This document shows positions 25,896 to 35,381 of a stretch of 64,000 nt of DNA, one piece after another. The DNA is from Streptomyces echinatus (GTDB taxonomy: Bacteria > Actinomycetota > Actinomycetes > Streptomycetales > Streptomycetaceae). Every line of letters begins with the position of its first letter. Position 1 is the first letter of the stretch. The position numbers and the translations under genes were made by a program. Below the pieces are notes generated by a model, which saw only the letters and a list, made by a program, of their open reading frames with translations, was not told the origin of the DNA and made no database searches. Location: assembly GCF_014203595.1 (NCBI RefSeq), contig NZ_JACHJK010000009.1:62001-126000 (forward strand), written 5' to 3'.

Positions 25896-27968
25896 TCAGA
25901 TGCGACGCAACCGGAGAACCGTCGCATCCAGGTCACCCTTGAGTTGCGGATGGAGTCCGTGGTGCAGGAGTACCGCACCCCGGTGCACTTCACCCGTTTC
26001 GCGGCATTCGTACGATGCTGTGGGGTCGAGTCCGCGCAGCCGCACCGCCGGCACCGGCTCGCCGTAGCGCTGCGCCTGGAGCCAGGCGAGGACGACGGAC
26101 TCCTCCCCCCGGACGTACTGCACGGCGCTCAGGCCGCCCGCCGGGGGCCTGAGCCGGTACAGGTCGCCGTGCTGGACCACCGGGCGGATCTCCTTGTACA
26201 GCTCCACCCAGTGCCGCGCCTCGGCCAGCTCCCGTGCGCTCCACTCCGTCAGGTCGCCCCCGACCCCGAGTACGCCCGCCATGGCACTGACGAACCGGAA
26301 CCGCAGCGAGCTGACCCGCCCGTTGAGCTGGGTGTTGGGGCTGTCGGTGACCCAGGCGGCCATCACGCGCGCGGGGTGGATCTGCGTGAAGCCGTGCTGG
26401 ATGGCGAGCCGGTCCAGGGGGTCGGTGTTGTCGGAGGTCCACACCTGGTCGGTGCGGGCGAGCACGCCGAGGTCGATCCGGCCGCCGCCGCCCGAGCAGG
26501 ACTCGAAGGCGACCCCGGGGTGCGCCGCCCGCAGCCGGTCCAGCAGGGCGTACAGGGCGCGGACGTGGTCCACCCACAGGCGCTGCGGGTACGCCTCCCC
26601 GGGCCAGCCCGCGTCGGTGAAGCAGCGGTTGAAGTCCCACTTCACGTAGTCGATCGGGGCACTGGAGAGCAGGGCGTCCAGCCGCTCCCACAGGTACTCC
26701 CGGACGTCCTCACGCGCGAGGTTGAGTACAAGCTGATTGCGCAGCTCTGTCCGCTTACGTCCCGTTTGGTACTGCACCCAGTCGGGGTGGGCGCGGTACA
26801 GCTCACTGTCCGGGTTGACCATCTCGGGCTCGACCCAGATGCCGAACCGCATGCCCAGGCCGTGCACGTGGTCGGCGAGGGGCTTGACGCCGTGCGGGAA
26901 CCGGCCGGGGTTGGGCGTCCAGTCGCCGAGGCCGGCGCGGTCGCTGGTGCGGGCACCGAACCAGCCGTCGTCCACCACGAACAGCTCGACGCCGATCTCC
27001 GCGGCCCGCCGGGCGAGGGCGGCCTGCTGTTCCTCGGAGATGTCGAAGCCGGTCGCCTCCCAGGAGTTGAAGAGCACGGGCCGGTCCCGCCCGGCGTCCG
27101 GGATGACGTGGGCGCGCTGGTAGGCGTGCCAGGCCCGGCTCGCGCCGCCGAAACCGCCGTCGCTCCACAGGCCCGCGAAGACCGGGGTGGTGTACGACTC
27201 CCCGGGCTCGAGGCGGAGCAGGCCCGAGTCGTCGTACCCGGCGCCGCCGGTGATCTGCACGCGCGCGTCGGGGAGCTGGGCCACCGCGATGCGCCAGGAG
27301 CCGGACCAGCCGAGCGCGCAGCCGTAGACCTCGCCGTGTTCCTCGGTGGCGTCGGTGTCCAGGGCCACCCAGGGCAGGTGCTGGTGGCCCGTGTGGCCGC
27401 GGCGGCTGCCGATGACCTTCTCGCCGTAGCCGAGGGGGGCGGTGGTGAGCCGGGACTCGGCGGCCCAGCGGCCGTGCAGCTGGGACAGCCGCCAGCCCTC
27501 GCGGTCGGGCAGCGTCCAGGTGGCCGCGTCGGCCCGCAGCAGCTCCACGCGCGTGCGGCCGCCGTTCTCGACGGTCACCCAGCGCTCGACGACGTCGCCG
27601 CGCATCCGGTGGTGCAGCGTGATGCCCACGCCGTCGTCGTCGAAGCGCAGCCGCAGCCCGTCGCCCTCCGTGGCGTACGACACGAAGCGCCACTCGGTGC
27701 CGCGCCGCTCCTCGGTGCGTACGGACAGGGCGGGCCGGACGAACCGGGGACCGCCCTCGACGGGGTACTCCTCGCGGCCGTCGAGCGGCGACTCGAAGGG
27801 CCGGTAGGCGGGCAGCGGGCGCACCGCGAGCGCCTCGGCGTCGGCGAGGGCGATGCGCGGCCCCCAGTGCAGGTGGAGCAGTTCGTCCGCGTCGGTGAGA
27901 TGCAGGGCGTAGCTGCTGCCGGGGCCCGACAGGAGCCAGGTACGACCGTCTTCGGCGATGTCCACCAT
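25896..27968 (-). CDS. GH36 alpha-galactosidase
   Basis: 690 aa, cytoplasmic (no signal peptide). The N-terminal beta-supersandwich domain is followed by the TIM barrel. The nucleophile is Asp445 in VKWDFNRC and the acid/base Asp513 in TSDNTDP, matching GH36 spacing; the substrate-binding ESCSGGGGR loop is intact. It releases terminal alpha-galactose from melibiose/raffinose-type sugars. The ATG at 27968 has GAGG upstream; a TTG 11 codons earlier is less likely. Single gene, divergent from the phosphatase. Confidence 0.93.
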   Translation of the reverse strand: MVDIAEDGRTWLLSGPGSSYALHLTDADELLHLHWGPRIALADAEALAVRPLPAYRPFESPLDGREEYPVEGGPRFVRPALSVRTEERRGTEWRFVSYATEGDGLRLRFDDDGVGITLHHRMRGDVVERWVTVENGGRTRVELLRADAATWTLPDREGWRLSQLHGRWAAESRLTTAPLGYGEKVIGSRRGHTGHQHLPWVALDTDATEEHGEVYGCALGWSGSWRIAVAQLPDARVQITGGAGYDDSGLLRLEPGESYTTPVFAGLWSDGGFGGASRAWHAYQRAHVIPDAGRDRPVLFNSWEATGFDISEEQQAALARRAAEIGVELFVVDDGWFGARTSDRAGLGDWTPNPGRFPHGVKPLADHVHGLGMRFGIWVEPEMVNPDSELYRAHPDWVQYQTGRKRTELRNQLVLNLAREDVREYLWERLDALLSSAPIDYVKWDFNRCFTDAGWPGEAYPQRLWVDHVRALYALLDRLRAAHPGVAFESCSGGGGRIDLGVLARTDQVWTSDNTDPLDRLAIQHGFTQIHPARVMAAWVTDSPNTQLNGRVSSLRFRFVSAMAGVLGVGGDLTEWSARELAEARHWVELYKEIRPVVQHGDLYRLRPPAGGLSAVQYVRGEESVVLAWLQAQRYGEPVPAVRLRGLDPTASYECRETGEVHRGAVLLHHGLHPQLKGDLDATVLRLRRI

Positions 27969-28139
27969 CGAGACCTCACAGGTGCCCACAGATACGCTCA
28001 AGTACCAACATCATCGTGGGCCGCGCACCTGCCTGACAATGCCTGTGGACAACTCATTGCCCGAGGTAATCGATGTCGTATCGTCGACGGAGCGCCCGTC
28101 GACGAGCCGCGTCGGCGGGGCCGACCGGGAGGAGCCCCC

Positions 28140-28937
28140 GTGACGCAGCAGGTCCCGTCGACCGAGCCGGAGCTGGCCGGAGTCCGCAACTTCCGGGACG
28201 TGGGCGGACTGCCCACCGTGGACGGGCGGCGGGTGCGCCACGGAGTGCTGTTCCGCAGCGGCCATCTCGCGCACGCGACCGAGGAGGACGCGGCCTTTCT
28301 CGCCTCCCTGGAGCTGCACACCGTCTTCGACTTCCGCAACGCGGCCGACCAGAAGCTGGAGGGCCCCGATGTCGAGCTCCCCGGCGTGCGCAATGTGAAC
28401 CTGCCGCTGAGCGACCCGGCCGACGGCGCCGAGTTCTGGAAGATGGTCCGCGACGGCGACCTCGACCAGCTGCGCGCGATCCTCGACGACGGCAAGGCGG
28501 CGGCCCGGATGACCGCCTCCTACCGGAAGATCGTCAAGGAGCGCACCGCCGAGCACTCCCGGGTGCTGCACGCGCTCGCCGACGACAGCGTCCCCGCCCT
28601 GATGCACTGCGCGGCCGGCAAGGACCGCGCGGGCATCTCCATCGCCGTCACCCTGCTCGCCCTGGGGGTCGAGCGCGAGGCGATCGTCGCCGACTACCTG
28701 GAGTCCAACGCCAAGCACCGCCGCTACAGGGTCCGCCGCAGCGGCAGCGCGGACACCGCGTACACCCCCGAGGTGATGGACCTGCTCAGCCCGCTGTTCG
28801 ACGCCCGCGCCGAGTATCTGGAGGCGGCCTTCGCGAGCATCGAGGAGACGTGGGGCGGCGTCGAGGCCTATCTGGCGCAGGGCCTCGCCCTCGCCCCCGA
28901 GTCGCGCGAGCGGCTGCGCGAACGTCTGCTGGACTGA
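28140..28937 (+). CDS. Tyrosine-protein phosphatase (Y_phosphatase3 / SIPHP family)
   Basis: 265 aa from GTG 28140 with GGAGGAG just upstream. It begins with the family signature GVRNFRDVGGLPTVDGR and HGVLFRSGHL, and has the catalytic P-loop HCAAGKDRAG (C-x5-R). The general-acid region is DFRNAADQ. Likely a dual-specificity or lipid/tyrosine phosphatase like Mycobacterium PtpB. No kinase gene is adjacent. Confidence 0.92.
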   Translation: MTQQVPSTEPELAGVRNFRDVGGLPTVDGRRVRHGVLFRSGHLAHATEEDAAFLASLELHTVFDFRNAADQKLEGPDVELPGVRNVNLPLSDPADGAEFWKMVRDGDLDQLRAILDDGKAAARMTASYRKIVKERTAEHSRVLHALADDSVPALMHCAAGKDRAGISIAVTLLALGVEREAIVADYLESNAKHRRYRVRRSGSADTAYTPEVMDLLSPLFDARAEYLEAAFASIEETWGGVEAYLAQGLALAPESRERLRERLLD

Positions 28938-28967
28938 CGACGGACGGCCTCGGCCCGCGGGCCGGGG

Positions 28968-29090
28968 TCAGCCCTTGGCGCCCACCGCGAACAGCAGGTA
29001 GAGGAACGCCGCCAGGACATGCCCGAGGGCGATGTAGATGAGCAGTCGGATCCACAGGGCACGGGGGAATTTCTCTTCGAAGTTGCTCAT
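28968..29090 (-). CDS. Small membrane protein, DUF6126-like (40 aa)
   Basis: A short gene: a charged N-terminus (SNFEEKFPRALWIR) followed by one hydrophobic helix (LLIYIALGHVLAAFLYLLFA) and the C-terminus GAKG. Its ATG overlaps the TGA of the upstream XRE-cupin regulator by 4 nt, so it is translated with that regulator. The size, sequence and context match small streptomycete proteins I know as DUF6126. A plausible role is membrane tethering or modulation of the regulator, but this is untested. Confidence 0.8.
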   Translation of the reverse strand: MSNFEEKFPRALWIRLLIYIALGHVLAAFLYLLFAVGAKG

Positions 29091-29710
29091 GGCAGCTCTC
29101 CGGTCAGCGGGCCCAGGCACAGCGTGGCCGTGGGACTCTGCAGCAGGGTGTGGACGAACAGCAGCTCCACGCCGTCGTGGTCCTCGGCGGCGAGGCGGTG
29201 CGGGGTGAGGGAGTCGAAGTGCGCGCTGTCACCGGGCCCGAGCAGATGCACGGTGTCCCCGAGCCGCAGCCGCAGGCGTCCCCCGAGGACGTGGAGCCAC
29301 TCCTCACCGGGGTGGACCCGCACGATGTCGCCCTGTGAGCCGTACGGCACCCGTACCCGCAGGGCCTGCATCCCGCGGCCGGGCGCCCCGGCCTGGACGT
29401 ACGTCCACCCGCCCGCCCGGGTCGGTTCCATGTCGGCGGCCCGCACGATCGCGTGCTGATCGCCGACCGACTCGCCGAGCAGTTCGGAGACCGTCGTACC
29501 GTAGATACGGGCGAGCGCGAGCAGCATCGGCAGCGACGGCTGCCGGTGCCCGGTCTCCAGGCGGGAGAGGTGGGCCGGTGAGAGGCCGGCGGCACGGGCC
29601 GCGGCCTCCAGCGTGAGGCCCGCGCGCCGGCGCAGAGCGCGCAGCTGCGGTGCGACGGCGGGGAGGCCGTCGTCCGGAGCCGGCGGCGGCGCGGTGTCTG
29701 AGGCGTTCAT
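29087..29710 (-). CDS. XRE-family regulator with cupin domain
   Basis: 207 aa: HTH at about residues 22-80 (LRALRRRAGLTLEAAARAAG, LSPAHLSRLETGHRQPSLP) and a C-terminal cupin (VRVHPGEEWLHVLGGRLRLR, LGPGDSAHFDSLTPHRL). It heads a two-gene unit with the 40-aa membrane protein. Two 15-bp palindromes 20 bp apart lie just upstream (29731-29765) and are the likely autoregulatory operator. Confidence 0.9.
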   Translation of the reverse strand: MNASDTAPPPAPDDGLPAVAPQLRALRRRAGLTLEAAARAAGLSPAHLSRLETGHRQPSLPMLLALARIYGTTVSELLGESVGDQHAIVRAADMEPTRAGGWTYVQAGAPGRGMQALRVRVPYGSQGDIVRVHPGEEWLHVLGGRLRLRLGDTVHLLGPGDSAHFDSLTPHRLAAEDHDGVELLFVHTLLQSPTATLCLGPLTGELP

Positions 29711-29730
29711 GCCTCCATTGAGCCCGATTT

Positions 29731-29765
29731 TTGCCTCACCGGCAATTTTCTTGCCTCTCAGGCAA
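29731..29765. promoter_or_regulatory. Paired 15-bp operators for the XRE-cupin regulator
   Basis: Two palindromes TTGCCTCACCGGCAA (29731-29745) and TTGCCTCTCAGGCAA (29751-29765), both TTGCC-N5-GGCAA, have centres exactly 20 bp apart, two helical turns. They sit 20-55 bp before the regulator ATG. Cooperative dimer binding by the neighbouring XRE protein is the simplest reading. Confidence 0.7.
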
Positions 29766-29791
29766 AACCGCCCGGCCGCGCCGCTTCGGGG

Positions 29792-31177
29792 TCAGCGGTT
29801 GGCCACCGCCTGTTTGATCAGTGTCTTGCCGAAGTCCCACATCAGGCCGCCGCCGCTGTGCGCGTCCTCCATCACCGCGGTGAAGGCGGCCACGAACCGC
29901 TCCACGTCGGCCTCGTCGGCGACCAGCGGCGGAATGAGCTTGATCACCTCCAGGTGGTCACCGGAGACCTGGGTGAGGATCCGGTGCTTCTGCAGCAGCG
30001 GAACGACGACCATCTGCGCGAACAGACCCTTGCGGGCCGCCTGCAGCATGGTCCACCGGCCGCGCAGCTTCAGCGAGGACGGCTTGCCGAACTCGATGCC
30101 GATCATCAGACCCCGGCCGCGGACGTCGGCAAGCAGCTCGTAGGTGTCGATCAGCGCGGTGAGCCGGGACTTGAGCAGCTCGCCCGTCCTGCGTACACCG
30201 GCGACGATCTGCTCGTTCTCCATGACCGACAGCACGGCGAGCCCGCAGGCCATGGCCTGGGCGTTGGCGCCGAAGCTGGCCGAGTGCACCAGCACGCGGT
30301 CCATGGACGAGTAGACCTTCTTGAAGATCCACTCCTTGCCGAGCGTGGCACCGACCGGCACATAGCCGCCGGACAGCGCCTTGGCCACACACACCAGGTC
30401 CGGTTCGACGCCGTCCTCGTGCTGGTAGGCGTAGAAGTCACCGGTGCGGCCGAGGCCGGTCTGCACCTCGTCGGCGATCAGCAGGGCCTTGTGCTTGTGC
30501 AGCAGTTCCTGCGCGGCCCGCAGATAGCCGGGCGGGGCCTCGTGGACGCCCTTGCCCTGGATCGGCTCCACGATCAGGGCGGCCACGTCGCCCTTCTTCA
30601 GCTCCCGGGCGAGCGCGTCCAGATCGCCGAGCGGTACGGCGGTGTCGGGCAGCAGCGGAGCGAACCCGTCGCGGAAGCCGCTCTCGCCGTTGACCGACAG
30701 GGAGCCGGTGGTCAGACCGTGGAAGGCGTGGTCGCAGTACAGGACACGGGGCCTGCCGGTGGCGTACCGGGCGAACTTCAGGGCCGTCTCGACCGCCTCG
30801 GTGCCGCTGTTGCCGAAGAACACCCGGTCCAGGTGCGGGCTGTGCGTGAGGAGCCGTTCCGCCAGCAGGCCGGGCAGCGGCTGGCAGTCGAAGCGGGTGA
30901 GGTCGGCGAGGTCCAGGTCCAGGACGTCGTGCAGCGCCTTGCGGACGACCGGGTGGTGACGGCCCAGGCCCATCACCCCGAACCCGGCGAGCATGTCCAG
31001 GTAGTCGTTGCCGTCCGCGTCGAAGAAGTGCGCTCCCTCGGCGCGCTCGTAGACCTTGTCGAAGCCGATGGTGTGCAGCATGCGCGGGAGCTGCGGGTTG
31101 AGGTGCCTGGCGTGCAGCTCGTAGCGTTCGGCTCCGCGCTCGGCGAGCAGAGCGCCCAGGTCGAACTCGGTGCTCAT
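29792..31177 (-). CDS. hpnO: Hopanoid side-chain aminotransferase (HpnO-type)
   Basis: 461-aa class-III PLP aminotransferase. The PLP lysine is in CVAKALSGGYVPVGA, the phosphate-binding segment is FGNSGTEAVETALKFAR, and the cofactor Asp lies in LLIADEVQTGLGRTG. It is the last gene of the hopanoid operon, 54 bp after dxs, and fits the step that converts the C35 side chain (ribosylhopane/bacteriohopane aldehyde level) to aminobacteriohopanetriol, the main streptomycete hopanoid. ATG 31177 with GAGGAGG upstream. Confidence 0.87.
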   Translation of the reverse strand: MSTEFDLGALLAERGAERYELHARHLNPQLPRMLHTIGFDKVYERAEGAHFFDADGNDYLDMLAGFGVMGLGRHHPVVRKALHDVLDLDLADLTRFDCQPLPGLLAERLLTHSPHLDRVFFGNSGTEAVETALKFARYATGRPRVLYCDHAFHGLTTGSLSVNGESGFRDGFAPLLPDTAVPLGDLDALARELKKGDVAALIVEPIQGKGVHEAPPGYLRAAQELLHKHKALLIADEVQTGLGRTGDFYAYQHEDGVEPDLVCVAKALSGGYVPVGATLGKEWIFKKVYSSMDRVLVHSASFGANAQAMACGLAVLSVMENEQIVAGVRRTGELLKSRLTALIDTYELLADVRGRGLMIGIEFGKPSSLKLRGRWTMLQAARKGLFAQMVVVPLLQKHRILTQVSGDHLEVIKLIPPLVADEADVERFVAAFTAVMEDAHSGGGLMWDFGKTLIKQAVANR

Positions 31178-31231
31178 TCAACCTCCTCGTCAGCGCCCCG
31201 AAGGGGCGCCGGGCCATGGTGATGCATGCGG

Positions 31232-33184
31232 CTACCGCCGCGTGGGCGCGACCGGCCCGGACGGCGCCGGGGCCCCGGTACCGCCATTCTCGGCGCTCGC
31301 GGCCGCACCGGTGACGCCCCGCGCCGCGAGGCTCGCGCCGATCCGCCCGGCGATCTCGACGGGCGTCAGGCCGATGTCGGCGAGTACCTCGCCGCGCTTG
31401 GCATGCGCCAGGAACTGCTCCGGAATGCCGAACCGCCGCACCGGCACGTCCACGTCGGCATCGCCGAGGGCCAGCGCCACGGCCGAACCGACGCCCCCGG
31501 CACGGCTGTTGTCCTCGACCACGGCCACCAGCCGGTGCCCGGCCGCGAGCGCGGGCAGCGCGGGGTCGACGGGCTTGACCCAGCGCGGGTCCACCACGGT
31601 GCAGCCGATGCCGCGGGACTCCAGCAGTTCGGCGGCCTGGAGGCACACCGACGCCATCACGCCGACGGCCACCAGCAGCACCTCGGGACGTTCGGCGCGG
31701 TGCAGGACGTCCATGTCTCCGACTCGGCCGACCGCGGGGATGTCCGGGCCCACGGACTCCTTCGGGAAGCGGACCAGGGTGGGCGCGTCGTCCACGGCGA
31801 CCGCCTCGCGCAGCTGTGCCCGCAGCCGGCCCGCGTCGCGCGGCGCGGCGATCCGCAGGCCGGGGACGACCTGCAGCACGGACATGTCCCACATGCCGTT
31901 GTGGGAGGCTCCGTCGGTGCCGGTGACACCGGCCCGGTCCAGCACGAAGGTCACCCCGCACCGGTGCAGGGCGACGTCCATGAGCAGCTGGTCGAAGGCC
32001 CGGTTGAGGAAGGTGGCGTAGACGGCGACGACCGGGTGCAGCCCTCCGGTCGCGAGGCCGGCCGCGGAGACGGTCGCGTGCTGCTCGGCGATGCCCACGT
32101 CCCACACCCGGTCCGGGAAGCGTTCGGCGAACTTCCCCAGGCCGACCGGGTGCAGCATGGCGGCCGTGATGGCGACGACGTCGTCCCGCTCCTCGCCGAT
32201 CCGCACCATCTCCTCACCGAACACGGAGGTCCAGGAGGGCCCCGTGGACGGTGTCAGCGGTGCGCAGGTCAGCGGGTCCATCACGCCGACGCTGTGGAAG
32301 TGGTCCTCCTCGTGCGCGAGGGCGGGCTCGTAGCCGCGGCCCTTGACGGTGAGGCAGTGGACCAGGACGGGACCGTGGAAGCGCTTCGCCCGCCGCAGCG
32401 CCGACTCGACGGCCTTGATGTCGTGGCCGTCGATCGGACCGAGGTACTTCAGGCCCAGGTCCTCGAACATGCCCTGCGGGGCGAAGGCGTCCTTGAAGCC
32501 CTTCTTGGCGCCGTGCAGGGACTCGTAGAGGGTGCCGCCGACGACCGGGGTGCGCTGGAGCACCTCCTTGCCCCAGGCGAGAACCTTCTCGTAGCCGTCG
32601 GTGGTGCGCAGGGTGGCCAGATGGCTGGCGAGGCCGCCGATGGTGGGGGCGTACGAGCGTTCGTTGTCGTTGACGACGATGATCAGCGGCCGGTCCTTGG
32701 CCGCGGCGATGTTGTTGAGCGCCTCCCAGGCCATGCCGCCGGTCAGCGCGCCGTCGCCGATGACCGCGACCACATGGCCCTTCTCCCCCTGCACCTGGTT
32801 GGCCTTGGCGAGGCCGTCCGCCCAGCCGAGCGCGGTGGAGGCGTGGCTGTTCTCGATGACGTCGTGCTCGGACTCCTCGCGCGAGGGGTAGCCGGACAGG
32901 CCGCCCTTGCCGCGCAGCTTCGAGAAGTCCTGCCGTCCCGTCAGCAGCTTGTGCACATAGCTCTGGTGGCCGGTGTCCCACAGGATGCGGTCGACCGGTG
33001 ACTCGAATACCCGGTGGAGCGCGACGGTGAGTTCCACCACGCCCAGATTCGGCCCGAGGTGACCGCCGGTCCTCGACACCGCGTTCACCAGGAACTCACG
33101 TATTTCTTCGGACAGTTCGCCGAGTTCCGCCTCGGACAGCGCCTTCACGTCGCGTGGTCCCCGGATGTTCTCCAGAATGGTCAC
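31232..33184 (-). CDS. dxs: 1-deoxy-D-xylulose-5-phosphate synthase
   Basis: 650 aa, full length. ThDP-binding GDGALTGGMAWEALNN with VNDNERSYAP downstream, the Pyr domain with VWDVGIAEQHAT (catalytic Glu), and the C-terminal transketolase domain. It condenses pyruvate and glyceraldehyde-3-phosphate, the first MEP step. Its location in the hopanoid operon suggests a paralogue dedicated to boosting isoprenoid flux for hopanoids, since streptomycetes usually carry another dxs. GTG start at 33184. Confidence 0.96.
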   Translation of the reverse strand: MTILENIRGPRDVKALSEAELGELSEEIREFLVNAVSRTGGHLGPNLGVVELTVALHRVFESPVDRILWDTGHQSYVHKLLTGRQDFSKLRGKGGLSGYPSREESEHDVIENSHASTALGWADGLAKANQVQGEKGHVVAVIGDGALTGGMAWEALNNIAAAKDRPLIIVVNDNERSYAPTIGGLASHLATLRTTDGYEKVLAWGKEVLQRTPVVGGTLYESLHGAKKGFKDAFAPQGMFEDLGLKYLGPIDGHDIKAVESALRRAKRFHGPVLVHCLTVKGRGYEPALAHEEDHFHSVGVMDPLTCAPLTPSTGPSWTSVFGEEMVRIGEERDDVVAITAAMLHPVGLGKFAERFPDRVWDVGIAEQHATVSAAGLATGGLHPVVAVYATFLNRAFDQLLMDVALHRCGVTFVLDRAGVTGTDGASHNGMWDMSVLQVVPGLRIAAPRDAGRLRAQLREAVAVDDAPTLVRFPKESVGPDIPAVGRVGDMDVLHRAERPEVLLVAVGVMASVCLQAAELLESRGIGCTVVDPRWVKPVDPALPALAAGHRLVAVVEDNSRAGGVGSAVALALGDADVDVPVRRFGIPEQFLAHAKRGEVLADIGLTPVEIAGRIGASLAARGVTGAAASAENGGTGAPAPSGPVAPTRR

Positions 33185-33215
33185 GCTCGGGCCCCCTCTC
33201 GATCTGTGCGTTTCC

Positions 33216-34349
33216 TCAACTCACCTGTTCCGCGGGGCTCGTCCGCTCGGCGAGCTTCATGGCCTCCTCGATGAGCGTCTCCACGATCTTCGATTCGGGG
33301 ACGGTCTTGATGACCTCGCCCTTGACGAAGATCTGCCCCTTGCCATTGCCCGAGGCGACGCCGAGGTCGGCCTCCCGGGCCTCGCCCGGACCGTTGACCA
33401 CGCACCCCATCACCGCGACCCTGAGCGGCACCTCCATGCCGTCCAGGCCCGCCGTGACCTCCTCGGCCAGCTTGTACACGTCCACCTGGGCCCGGCCGCA
33501 GGACGGACAGGAGACGATCTCCAGGCGCCGTTGGCGCAGACCCAGGGATTCCAGGATCTGGATGCCGACCTTGACCTCCTCGGCCGGCGGGGCGCTCAGC
33601 GACACCCGGATCGTGTCCCCGATGCCCCGGGAGAGCAGCGCGCCGAAGGCGACCGCCGACTTGATCGTGCCCTGGAAGGCCGGGCCGGCCTCGGTCACAC
33701 CGAGGTGCAGCGGGTAGTCGCACCGCTCGGCGAGCTGCCGGTAGGCCTCGATCATCACGACCGGGTCGTTGTGCTTGACGGAGATCTTGATGTCGCGGAA
33801 GCCGTGCTCCTCGAAGAGCGAGGCCTCCCACAGGGCGGACTCGACCAGCGCCTCGGGGGTGGCCTTGCCGTACTTCTGGAGCAGCCGCCGGTCGAGGGAG
33901 CCGGCGTTGACGCCGATCCGGATCGGGGTGCCGTGGTCCCCCGCGGCGCGCGCGATCTCCTTCACCTGGTCGTCGAACTTCTTGATGTTGCCCGGGTTCA
34001 CACGGACCGCGGCACAGCCCGCCTCGATGGCGGCGAAGACGTACTTCGGCTGGAAGTGGATGTCCGCGATCACCGGGATCTGCGACTTGCGGGCGATGGT
34101 CGCGAGGACGTCCGCGTCGTCCTGCGTGGGGCAGGCGACGCGGACGATCTGGCAGCCGGACGCGGTGAGTTCCGCGATCTGCTGGAGGGTGGCGCCCACG
34201 TCCGACGTACGGGTCGTCGTCATCGACTGCACCGACACCGGGGCGCCGCCCCCGACCGCCACCGGCCCGACCTGGATCTGCCGCGACACGCGCCGCGGCG
34301 CCACCGGACGGGCCGGCACCTCCGGAACGCCCAAGGGAACAGCGGTCAT
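33216..34349 (-). CDS. ispG: 4-hydroxy-3-methylbut-2-enyl diphosphate synthase (flavodoxin/ferredoxin)
   Basis: 377 aa. N-terminal TIM-barrel part (VQSMTTTRTSDVGATLQQI) and C-terminal [4Fe-4S] domain with ligands in SCPSCGRAQVD and GCVVNGPGEA; the catalytic Glu lies in the latter segment. It is the penultimate MEP-pathway enzyme. It begins 4 nt before the hpnH stop region and precedes dxs by 31 bp, so it is part of the hopanoid operon. Confidence 0.96.
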   Translation of the reverse strand: MTAVPLGVPEVPARPVAPRRVSRQIQVGPVAVGGGAPVSVQSMTTTRTSDVGATLQQIAELTASGCQIVRVACPTQDDADVLATIARKSQIPVIADIHFQPKYVFAAIEAGCAAVRVNPGNIKKFDDQVKEIARAAGDHGTPIRIGVNAGSLDRRLLQKYGKATPEALVESALWEASLFEEHGFRDIKISVKHNDPVVMIEAYRQLAERCDYPLHLGVTEAGPAFQGTIKSAVAFGALLSRGIGDTIRVSLSAPPAEEVKVGIQILESLGLRQRRLEIVSCPSCGRAQVDVYKLAEEVTAGLDGMEVPLRVAVMGCVVNGPGEAREADLGVASGNGKGQIFVKGEVIKTVPESKIVETLIEEAMKLAERTSPAEQVS

Positions 34350-34353
34350 CGCG

Positions 34354-35376
34354 TCACTCCCGGTTTCCGGAGACGGTCTCGCGCATCGCCCGCAGCGACT
34401 CCTTCAGGGAGCCCATGGTGGCGAGCACGGCGGTCGGCTCGTAACCGCAGTGCGCCATGCAGTTGTCGCACCGCGGGTCCTTTCCACGGCCGTACTTGTC
34501 CCAGTCGGTCTCCTCGACGAGTTCCCGGTACGTCGGCACGTACCCGTCGCTCATCAGGTAGCAGGGACGCTGCCAGCCGAAGAGCGAATAGTTCGGGATC
34601 GCCCACGCGGTGCACGGGAAGTCGACCTTGCCCTCCAGGAAGTCCAGGAAGAGCGGGGAGTGGTTGAGCCGCCACTTCTGGCGGTTGCCGCCCGCGAAGG
34701 CCTTCCTGAACAGCTCCCGGGTCTGCTCGACGCCGAGGAAGTGCTCCTGGTCGGGCGCCTTCTCGTAGGCGTAGGCGGGCGAGATCATCATCTCGTCGAC
34801 CTTGAGGTCGTCGTTGAGGAAGTTGAGCACCTCGACGATGGTCTGCGGGGTGTCGGTGTTGAAGAAGGTGGAGTTGGTGGTCACCCGGAAGCCGCGCCGC
34901 TTGGCCTCCTTGATGGCCTCCACCGCCTCGTCGAACACACCCTCCTTCGCGACGGACTCGTCGTGCCGCTCCCGCAGACCGTCGATGTGCACGGCGAAGG
35001 CGAAGTAGGGGGAGGGCTTGAACTTGTCGATCTTCTTGCGCAGCAGCATCGCGTTGGTGCACAGGAAGACGTATTTCCGCCTCGCCACCAACTGGCGGAC
35101 GATCTCGTCGATATGGGGGTGCATCAGGGGCTCACCGCCCGCGATGGACACCATCGGCGCACCGGACTCCAGCACCGCGCCCACGGCCTGGGCCACCGGC
35201 ATGCGCTGCTTGAGCACACCGGCCGGGTGCTGGATCTTGCCGCAGCCCTCGCACTTCAGATTGCAGGCGAAGAGCGGTTCCAGCTCGACGATGAGCGGGA
35301 ACTTGTCCCGCTTGCGGAGCTTCTGTTCGGCCAGGTATGTAGCGACCTTGATGGACTGACGCAACGGCATGGCCAT
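34354..35376 (-). CDS. hpnH: Adenosyl-hopene transferase HpnH (radical SAM)
   Basis: 340 aa, the exact family length. The radical-SAM cluster ligands are Cys38, Cys42 and Cys45 in ACNLKCEGCGK; the C-terminal region has additional cysteines in DPRCDNCMAHCGYEP. HpnH joins the 5'-deoxyadenosyl radical to hopene, giving adenosylhopane, the first C35 intermediate. ATG 35376 has GGAGGTGA at ideal spacing; a longer frame upstream overlaps hpnG and is spurious. Confidence 0.96.
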   Translation of the reverse strand: MAMPLRQSIKVATYLAEQKLRKRDKFPLIVELEPLFACNLKCEGCGKIQHPAGVLKQRMPVAQAVGAVLESGAPMVSIAGGEPLMHPHIDEIVRQLVARRKYVFLCTNAMLLRKKIDKFKPSPYFAFAVHIDGLRERHDESVAKEGVFDEAVEAIKEAKRRGFRVTTNSTFFNTDTPQTIVEVLNFLNDDLKVDEMMISPAYAYEKAPDQEHFLGVEQTRELFRKAFAGGNRQKWRLNHSPLFLDFLEGKVDFPCTAWAIPNYSLFGWQRPCYLMSDGYVPTYRELVEETDWDKYGRGKDPRCDNCMAHCGYEPTAVLATMGSLKESLRAMRETVSGNRE

Positions 35377-35381
35377 CTGGC

